Shown: piece by piece, positions 51,501-61,600 of the stretch | How the letters are laid out: every line of letters starts with the position of its first letter | Numbering within the stretch: the first letter of the stretch is position 1 | Assembly: GCA_012932295.1 (NCBI GenBank) | Contig: JAAONU010000004.1 | Location: 30,358,304 to 30,422,303 of the forward strand | DNA from: Cyclina sinensis | Taxonomy: Eukaryota > Mollusca > Bivalvia > Venerida > Veneridae | Length of the DNA: 64,000 nucleotides | Reading direction: 5' to 3' | Program-made: the position numbers and the translations under genes | The notes under the pieces: model-generated | The model's input: the letters and a program-made list of their open reading frames with translations, nothing else | Database searches by the model: none | Told to the model about the DNA's origin: nothing

Positions 51501-54500
51501 GAATCTTTGTTATATCCTCAGTTTATCACTTTCGTTTGTACATATTACATACATTCCCCTACCCAACTTTATGTTAACGCTCATACCTCTCTCTCACACC
51601 TCATGCCTCCTCTCTCACTCCTCATGCCTCCTCTTTTACTCCTCATGCCTCCTCTTTTACTCCTCATGCCTCCTTTTCCACTCCTCATGCCTCCTCTTCC
51701 CCTCCTCATACCTCCTCTTTAACTCCCCATACCTCAATGTCTCATCTTTGACTCCTCAGACTTTCAGGAAGTTTTGGTGCCAATGCAGATAATGACATTT
51801 TTGACTTCAAGGAACACTCCAGAGTCCATTCAAGTGGTCTGTGACTGTTTCTGTAGCACTCGCAGACTTTAAGGAAAGTTTGGTGACAGTGGATATAATG
51901 ACATTTTTAACTACAAGGCACACTTCAGAGTCAATTTAAGTGATCTGCGACTGTTTCTGAGGCACTCGCAGACTTTCAGAAAGTTTTGGTGCCAATGCAG
52001 ATAATGACATTCTTGACTTCAAGGGACTCTCCAGAGTCCATTTCATTGGTCTGCGACTGTTTCTGAAGCACTCGCAGACTTTCAGGAAGTTTTGGTGCCA
52101 ATGCAGATAATGACATTTTTGACTTCAAGGAACACTCCAGAGTCCATTCAAGTGGTCTGTGACTGTTTCTGTAGCACTCGCAGACTTTCAGGAAGGTTTG
52201 TTGGCAGTGAATATAATGACATTTTTGAGTACAAGGGACACTTCAGAGTCAATTTAAGTGATCTGCGACTGTTTCTGAGGCATTCTCAGACTTTCAGGAA
52301 GTTTTGGTTCTAATGAAGTTAATGGCAGTTTTGACTTTTAAGTGACCCCCAGGAGTCCATGATGAAACTTTATGTCTCAACTCATTTACAACAGTCTTTT
52401 GATAATTTCAGAGAGTATCGCTGACTTTCAAGGGATTCCATGCTTACAAAGTTCAGATAACTTCCCTACCTTCATGATAAACTTATTGCCAGGCTTACCT
52501 CCTTTTTCACGCATGCGCAGTACCCCAAGGAGCAAATCACCACAAAAGTGGTGATTTCTCCCCCCCCCTTCCCCCCCCCCCCCGTTTTATACTACTACCA
52601 GTCAGAAAAAGGCAAATTGACGAACATTTTTTCAAATATCAGGTGTTTCAAATAGTCGAAATGAATGGAACAGTCAACTTTTTTTTGACTAATGACATAT
52701 CTTTAGACTCTCGAAAATAGGAACAAAAAACTGTCAATTAAGGTTGGAAACAACTTTCAATTAATTTTAAATCTTAATTTATGACATTTTTATCAAAAAA
52801 CATCACATCAGATAGCATAACACTTCAAATCTAAATTACAGAAAACTAATTAAAAACACTAGAATAGAATGGAATGTGATTGGGTGGGAAGGGAAGGGAC
52901 GGTCCGGGACGGTACAGAAAAAGACAGAACAGATTAAAACAAAACAAATTAGAACATAATATTTAATAGAGTTTCCGGTAAACGATATATTTACTATCAA
53001 AAGAGTTAGATCAATGTTAATTAAACAAACCTGCGTGAGATTCCAAAGATATGAAACTTGCGCAGTGGCTTCTGACCCAACAGAACATCCATCGCCTAGC
53101 AACATGACGTAAGGTTTGTCATAATGGAATGCTTCAAACATGCGATAAACAGGTATGCCAGCGTCACACTGAAATAAAACAAAATAGTGTAGGCAGTTAG
53201 TCTAGAAAAATGTTCGTCGATTAGACAGTTCACATAGCTAACTGATACATGATCATTTAGGTTAATTACTTCAATTTATATGAAAATAAGCATATATTCA
53301 ATATTGTCTACAAAATAGTATTGACTTTTCTAATTTTTGAATAGTCATAAAATAACACAAAAACAGCTTATATTATCTATTTATTCATGAAAAATTTCAA
53401 ACAGTGTATAAAAACACGTATAGTCTGTAGGTATTACAAAAGACATTTTGATACATAATCTTCAAAATCAACTCTTTTCCTATGAAATAATTTTGTCGAC
53501 AAATGGAAGCTCTTCTTCAACGATTAATCAGAGGCATCTACGTAAACTTGTTATAAGAAGTCTCACATTTTGACTTTTGCAATATTGTCTTGTACGGAAT
53601 TTCACAGTTTTCTGCAAAAAGAATGCAAAGAATAAAAAAAATGTGTGCTAAACTTGTATAAAAGATCGAAAAAGTATATAAGCTCAAAAAAACTCTGTTC
53701 CAAGTGGTTTGGCTTCTTATCAAGACAGCGTTAAGTTGTTAACATTTATGCATAATTGTTCGATTGGCCAAACTTTGGGTTATCTGACTTATTGTACATA
53801 AAAGTGTAAAGCCATTCGTAATAGACGACCGAAATTGTGGAACAACCTTCAACTTCATGACAGTGATTAAAAATCTGTTTTTAACTACGTTACAGTGCGC
53901 TTTATAAATAAACGGATTCTTTTGACTCATATGATTACATGTATATGTTGGCATTGCTTTTGTATTTAATATACAGCGGCACCGAATTACCTTGTGTGTA
54001 AAATATGCGTTCGAACAAAAAATATTATATAGCTTTAAGTTTAAATTATTATAATAGAACAGAACAAATGATTGTAATGAAAGATGGTCGCAAGAATAAG
54101 TAAGTATACAAACAAACAATTTACAATAAAAAAAGACATACAAGGATATTTATTAGTCTAAGTAAAAGAGTGTAAGTCTATAATAAGGGCTGACTTCAAA
54201 ATTATAGCATTTATATAGCCGTTAGAAATATTTTCTTTTATTTAAACAAGTGTCATGTTGACATGGCCATCCCCCGCTGAATGTGTTTGCTTAGTTATCA
54301 TTCTTGCGCACAGCTCTCCTCTCCAATGAGATCTATTTACCTAGTAGGTTTCAATTTGATACCTCAAACACTTTTTGAGTAATTGTCCGAACAAAAATTA
54401 AGCATGAAAAATAACAAAGGGCAATAACAAAAAAATATAAAGGGTATTTGTATCATTCTTGCGCTCTGCACTCCTCCTAAATGTGATATAGCCACCTACG

Positions 54501-55643
54501 AAGTTTCAAGTTGATATCTCAAACACTTTTCCAGTTATGCTCTGGACAAAAATTAAGCATAAAAATAACAAGAGCAATAACTCAAAAATTACGGATAGAG
54601 TTGTTATTCTTGTGCAGTGCATTCTCCCTCAATGAGTTCTATTCACCCATGAATTTTCAAGTTGATAAGTATGCTCGAAACAAAAAATCAGCATAAAAAA
54701 GGCAATAACTCAAACATTATGAAGGGTAGAGTTATCATTCTTTTGCAGTTCACTCCTCCCAAGTAAGATCTATCCACCTAAGTTGAAGTTTCAATTTGAT
54801 ATCCCAAATATTTTTCTGAGTTAATTAAGCAATCAAAATAACAAAGAACAATCACTCAAAATTATGAAGGGTGGTGATATCGTTTTTATGTACTGCACTT
54901 TCCTCAATGAGATCTATCCACCTATGAAGTTTCAAGTTGATATCTCAAATACTTTTCGAGTTATGCTCCAGACAAAAATGTGGGACGGACAGAAGAACGG
55001 ACGGATGGAGACTATAACCATATCGTCCGCCGCCTTTTCGTCGGGGGACAAAAAAGCCGGGTTTGTAGTTGTTGTTTTATCATAAAATTATGGGGAACGT
55101 GTAGAAAATTTATGTTCTGTAAACACCAATAGCTTTTACGTCATCACATCTTAGAAGCATTTAATGATTTCTAAAATAAGGTATGTTGTAATGACTACAA
55201 TCAAAAGAAGTAGGTTAAAACACCTATATTACCAAAACACTGCTGAAAGACAAAGTTGTATCTGTATCGTGTCAAATACCTCTTAAATGTCGTGTGTCTG
55301 TATCAAATAACGGATATGAGAAGCACTAATGCTATGTAATCACAATGGAAAAAAATAGCTGATGCAATATCCAAGACGAACAGAAATAAACTGCCAGTTT
55401 TATCAATGAAACAAGGATTCTCCTGTTTACTTTCCGTAACAAACTAAGTCGTGAAATGTTCAAATGACTTATTGTTAGTACTTTCAAACCAAGAACAGGA
55501 TGTCTTGTGCGTTACTGGTAATTTATTAAATCATATGAAAATGTAATTTTTACAACAATGTCAATAATCATATATGTATATATATAAGTTTAAAAATGTG
55601 CCGGGCAAGTAATTAAATATATATATTAAGTGTGTTTGCGTGC

Positions 55644-55679
<36 letters not shown>

Positions 55680-58600
55680 GTGCGTGTGTGTGTGCGTGCG
55701 TGCGTGCGTGCGTGTGTGCGCGTGAGTGCGTGTGTGTGTACGTGGGCGTGTGTGTGTGTTGCGTGCGTGTGTGTGTTTGCGTGCGTGTGTGTGTATGTGC
55801 GTGCGTGTGCGTGTGTGTGTGTTTGCGTGCGTGCGTGTGTGCGTGCGTGCGTGCGTGCGTGCGCGTGTGTGTTTGTGTGTGTGTGCTTGAGACGATGAGT
55901 CGTTTTACTGTTTCATATTTGACATTTTTTGTTCCATTTATTATTTATTACCTTCAAACAAGGCTAACAAAATAACAATACAACGGCTAAAACAACAAAA
56001 TGACCTGATCTTGTGCAAAAGAGCAAGCTTTGAAGAAAATTTATGACACCTGTTTTGATTACATCGGTTACATACAACTTCTCTTATCTTTTAGAAGACC
56101 ACTTTACAGAGGAAATGAGAAGGACAAGAGCTTACAAGTGTTAATGTAATTGCAAGAGAAAATAGCTGAAACCAAACAAAGTCCAGATATAAAACAAGTC
56201 ACCAACTGTTAATCATAGACAACATATACATAAATAAGACTTGTTGATTCCAGCAAATGTAAAATGATTAAGTCTCTATTGTCTTTATTGTTCAAATAGT
56301 TTTCATTAAGTCTTCCTTTTAAAATTATTCCTCACTTTGAGAAAGGAGAGGGTAAGCTTTTATTCCCTTGATTTCTGATCAAATCGTCTAGCTCCCACAT
56401 GTAAATCGTATAAGCGTTTCAGCTGCGATTGTACAAATAAACAAATGTTTAGGTGCAAGCTAATACATTAAGCATAAGTGCGGAAATTGTTCAATCCACT
56501 TGATAACATTAAGGCCAAAGGCAATCACAAACGTTTAAAAGGCTGTATTCTCACGATCTATTCAATGCCACATTCCTATAACAAATGGAAACAAAATGTA
56601 TTATGTTCCACTACAAGTACAAGAAATTAAATCATTATACATTTATCTTTCATCATTTATTAATATGCATACAAAGGCCTCAAGTTTGCTATGCCCTCTA
56701 CTTGGGTAGAAATTAGTTAGCTCAGCAATCTCCCTTTCAGTTTCATTAACTTACATTTCTAAGGATTAACTCCGCTTAAGATATAGGAATAATTAAAAAG
56801 TGATGTTTGAAATATATGAGTTTTAAAGAAAATATGGAAACAATTTGCATGAAGATATTAAATTAGTATGAAATAGCATCTTCTTAAGGCATTGCAAACG
56901 AAGGCTTTGTTAACCACATTCGACTAATAATACAAAAAAGAGAGAAAAAACAACAACAACATAAGTGTGTGTGTGCGGGTGCTGGGCTTGTTTAACTGGC
57001 TTGCAAATGTACAGCATTGTATGAAAGCGGAAATTATGTATAACAATCCGAATTAGATTTTTGGCCAGTGTCCCGTTATAATAAAAAAGAGAAATAAAGC
57101 ATGTCTATTCGAAGTACTAAGCCTGGTCTTGGTAAGTAAAGCTATTTACTATAGAAGCTGTAGTTTGAAGTTTAAGTTACAATTATTTACATATTGTGTA
57201 ACGGGTGTCCTACAACTTTAAACGATCTGTCGTTTTCATTTACGTACATAAACAACCATCTCAAAAGCCTGTCCACTTTTATTTCGGCTGGCTGACCCAA
57301 CATCACGAAGTTTGGAGTGCCGTTGAAGCAAGTGGAAAAAAGTGACATCACAAATATAACTGGCCGGACAGGACAATGAATTAACGAGTGAAACGAACCT
57401 ATAAGAACGTACTAGCTTCCTTAAAAGAAAGTACGTCAACCATAAAATGATAACAATTTAAATAACATGCTTGCAGGAAAAGTTTTTAAGCTGTAAAAAC
57501 CGAACGCTCTGACCAGCAAAAGGAATAGGTAATTTATGGAGTCACTACCACTTTACTAAAGGTATTTTGTTTTCAATGTTTTATAAACAAAGTACTAAAT
57601 CCTATCATGATTCATTCGTCTTATGAGTAATTTAATCAAAACTATACTGTAATGTCAATCATTTTTCTTTTGTCTTTACAAACATGTTAATTGATGAGAC
57701 TCACAATGCAAAAGTACATTGCAATACTTATAAATGTAACCCGATTACACGTACTTTTTACCGAGTTGATTAATTAGGGGATTTGTAAAGAAATAGTTCA
57801 GATAACAGGGTTGTATTAACCACTGTTTCAAATAGGATTTGCTGTCTAAGTGCGGTAATTTAAAGTAAACGTAGAAACACTTGAATAGAATAAGGTTTAG
57901 AGACAGCAAAGGAGGTTTATTACTTTGTAAGACATATTTATAACTGTCTCAGAAACGGTCTATTATTTTTCTGTTGTTTATCGACGCCTCAGCGACGTTT
58001 TTTTCTGAAAATATTAGGAAACATAGAATGTATACTGCTACTGATATTTCTCTTACTTTCAATATCTCGCCTACATACTGTAAACATCTGGTAATGATCA
58101 AGAGTTTTTGTGTATACGTGTGTGCTTGTGTGTGTGCGCGCGCGGTTGGAGGAGGGGCTTGTAATGACATGATGCTTGTTGTACGTTGTATGCTTTTAGT
58201 ATTTATTTTATTGTTTTCTTTTCCACATAACAAACTAAAGTAATAAAGCTAGCGTGACAAACGGTATAAAAACTTTATGTAAAGCCTTTGATATTTCTAA
58301 TTTTAAACTGAAATCTCATCAAATAAATCCAAGATATTTTTTATTGAATTCTACATCAGTTTTTTTTAACAACTTGTTTAGGGTAAAGGGGTCTAATGTT
58401 ACACAGAAATTATATTTTGGTATCAGCTTCCAGCTGAATTGTGAAAATTTATATAACATCATCTAGAAGACACCATGCCTGTAATTATGCTCCAAAAATA
58501 ATAAGTAAAGGCCTAACTGATATTTCAATATCAATCCTAGACTGAAAAAGGGACCGGCGCATGGAAGATTCTCTGCTCAGTTGTCCATAATGCGGTGATC

Positions 58601-61600
58601 AATATTTAGAGAAAGGCGGAAGTTTAGAATGAAATGCAGAATGATTCAAAATATTCTTAATGGAGTTAATACTATGTACACCGTAAAATATTACTCAGAA
58701 AAGATGTTTCTTTTTACGATACAATGTGGCTGTTTGGTGTATGACATTCAAAATTCAGTATAGGATTATGAAAAAGAAAAAGAACAGTTTGAAATAGTTT
58801 GATATTCTTACAGCATATCATTAGTTCAAGTTCCAATAGGCCAATATAAGTGTTGTTTATTCTTTTTTTTTTTCATATGACAGTGACAATTTAAAAGTGC
58901 ATAGTAATATTTTTGATTTTCATCGGATTACATACAATTTGACAAATTTGATTGACAGTTAATACATGTAGTTTTAAACCCCCATTGTTAACAAATACTA
59001 TTTAACGCGCAACTCGAAATCCCATTACCTAATGACACAAGTTGGCTCTGGGTGTCCAGAAAATGGTGCATGCAAAATAGAAGCTTTGACGTCAAGATTT
59101 TTTATAAAGAGTTTGTCTATAAAAGAAATTGTAAAACACCCGCGGTTTAGAGTCAAAAAATAACCAATGCCAACGTTTAAACAATCTTGGTATAGGTCTG
59201 TTTGACGATGCTTAAGGTCAAATTTCAGAATTCTGGGTCTTGTGGTTTCAGACAAGTAGAGATTAAACAACTCTTCGAAATATTTTTATTTAAAAGTCTT
59301 AGCCTACGGATGGAGCCAATAATGATCTTAGAAGATTTTAATAATCTTGGAAGAGGTTCAAAGTACAATACTCCATACCAATTTTCAAGTGTCTCAGCCA
59401 TATACTTTCTAAAAAGGTTTTTAACAATTTTCTTTTAATAAGTATATCTAAAACCTCTGACCATCGGATGAAGCCAACGTTTCACCAACTTGTCAAATGG
59501 TTTAGGAAAAGATGTTGGTAAAGCAAACACAGGCCGATCACAAAAAAAAACTCACAAGCTCACTTAGAACACTCAAAAGAGATTACTATGATAAAACTTA
59601 TGGTGATATTGAAATAGCGAAATAGGTGGCACTACAGTAAATCACCATGTTTCCATTTATGACACTCTTGTAAAGCACTTGACAACGGACCAGAAGCTAG
59701 AGCAATCTTCTTCGATATCAGCAAGGCATTCAATAAAGTCTGGGACAGGGGTATTCTCTCGAAATTTAGACATGCTTGTGTCTCTGAAGATGTATATGAT
59801 TGGTTTAAAGATTAACTTTCGAACAGACGTCAACGTGTTGTATTATCAAATGTCAAATCCTCTCGTGGTAGTATATCTCCAGGAGTTCCACAAGGTTCTA
59901 TTCTCGGCCCTTTACTTTTTCTTATATTTATTAATGACATTGTTCTAAATTTACAATCAAATGCAAACCTTTTGGCTGACGATACAAGTCTTTATCTTGT
60001 TGTAGAAAATCCAGTAACAGCAGCCCAACAATTACAAAGAGATATACAATCAATCTCAACATGGACAGACACATGGCTTGTTACTTTCAATCCGTCAAAA
60101 TCAGAGTCGATTGTTGTTACAAAAAAAACAAAATTCTCATCATCCTACTCTACAAATGCTCGATATACCTGAAGTACACGATCATAAACACCTTGGAATC
60201 ATTCTTTCACTCAACTGCAATTGTCATTCACACATCGACTACATAACAGAAAAGGTTTGGAAACGGGTAAACATAATGAGAAAAATAAAATTTCTTTTAG
60301 ACAGGAAATCCCTAGAAATAATTTATACCTCTTTAATACGTACTATTCTAGAGTACGCTGATGTTGTATGGGGAAACGCTTTGCAATACAAACTGGAACT
60401 TTTAGACAAAATTCAAAACGAATGTTCTAGAATTGCTTCGGGTACGACTAGACTTGTTTAAATTGATAATCTTCTCAGAGAAATAAACTCGGAAACTTTG
60501 CACCAAAGACGCTACAATCATAGGTTTATCCTATTTTACAAAATGAAAAACAATCTTGCTCCTGATTATGTAGCCTCCTTAATTCCTGACCAAACTCATA
60601 CACGTTATAACCTACGCAACTCTGACAATACAAGTGGAATATATGCAAGAACTTCTTTATACTCTAATTCTTTTCTTCCTTCTACAATCCGAAATTGGAA
60701 TGCCTTGACTACCGAAGTTCGAAATCTTCCAGCAATTTCATTATTTAAATCTTACTTAATTCGCAACAATCAGCGCACACCAAAGTATTTCTATTCTGAA
60801 AACAGAAAACTCCGAATACTTCACACAAGACTTCGCACGAAATGTAGTTCCTTAAACTACCGTTTATTCCTTAGGAACATCTCCCCACTCCTTTGTGTGA
60901 TTGCGGTGAAATAGAATCAAACTACCACTTTTCTTTGAATGTCCTTTTCATAACGCGCAACGTCACATACTCTTCAATAATTTTCAAGAATTTGATATAG
61001 ACCTTGATATCCGACTCTTTGGTAGCTCAAACCTATCAGACATTTATAATGCTATTATATTTTCAAATGTGCAGTCTTATATAGCTAATACTAAACGGTT
61101 TCTCTGAACCGGAAACTTTGAGTTAAAAATGAGTATTGTGAGACTTCTTCTCACTCTCACTTTGTTTTGTTTGTCTATACCTTACACTACTTCAGTATTT
61201 TCGTTCTCTATTTAAATAAACTTTCTCTCACCATACTAGTTCTGTGTATCTTATTCTCAGATGATAATTATGACAGACCGACACAGGATTATTTAATATC
61301 TAAGAGGAAAAGAGTTCTATAAGACTTAGTCTTTCATTCTTATCCCTTTCACTAGAATATTGTAAATAAATGTGTATGTAATATTGATTGTATAATGTAT
61401 ATAGATATTCTGGGAATAAAATATGTTTAAATCAAACAGCAAAATAAGATTTCATTTCTTTGGGCGATGTACTGAAAGAAAATCATTTTTAAGCAAATTT
61501 ATAGTACTGGTGATTAATATAATGCCTCTATTATAGTTCAACCTACGTCTGATATCACCTTAAGGAAGAGTGGTTGGGAGACCTTGACAAAAGTATTTCA

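Larger units (their letters stand above)
48123..52602. mobile_element. Deleted Polinton/Maverick-like element with 6-bp target duplication
   Basis: Element 48129-52596 (4468 bases). Exact flanking ACCAGT at 48123-48128 and 52597-52602. Both ends start 5'-AGTAGTATAAAACGGGGGG and continue as inverted repeats of about 1.2 kb (48129-49350) and 1.1 kb (51488-52596), each containing a variable number of about 115-bp tandem units and a GAGGCATGAGGAGT minisatellite. AG termini, very long inverted repeats and a 6-bp duplication are the marks of Polintons. The 2.1-kb interior has only a few minus-strand frames. No B-type polymerase, integrase, packaging ATPase or capsid gene is visible, so it is a non-autonomous remnant. 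It lies in intron 2. Confidence 0.85.

Noticed and set aside
51135..51792. Frames of 195 and 157 codons, Leu/Ser/Pro-rich repeats
   Set aside because: They run through the inverted-repeat minisatellite of the Polinton-like element, and equivalents appear on the other arm at 49096-49347; the real candidate frame is on the opposite strand (50938-51339).
53739..54143. 134-codon minus frame as an additional exon
   Set aside because: No family motif and not needed: exon 1 and exon 2 join in phase without it.
55632..55975. Overlapping Cys/Val-rich reading frames
   Set aside because: They are translations of a TG/CGTG microsatellite in two frames; no other coding signal.
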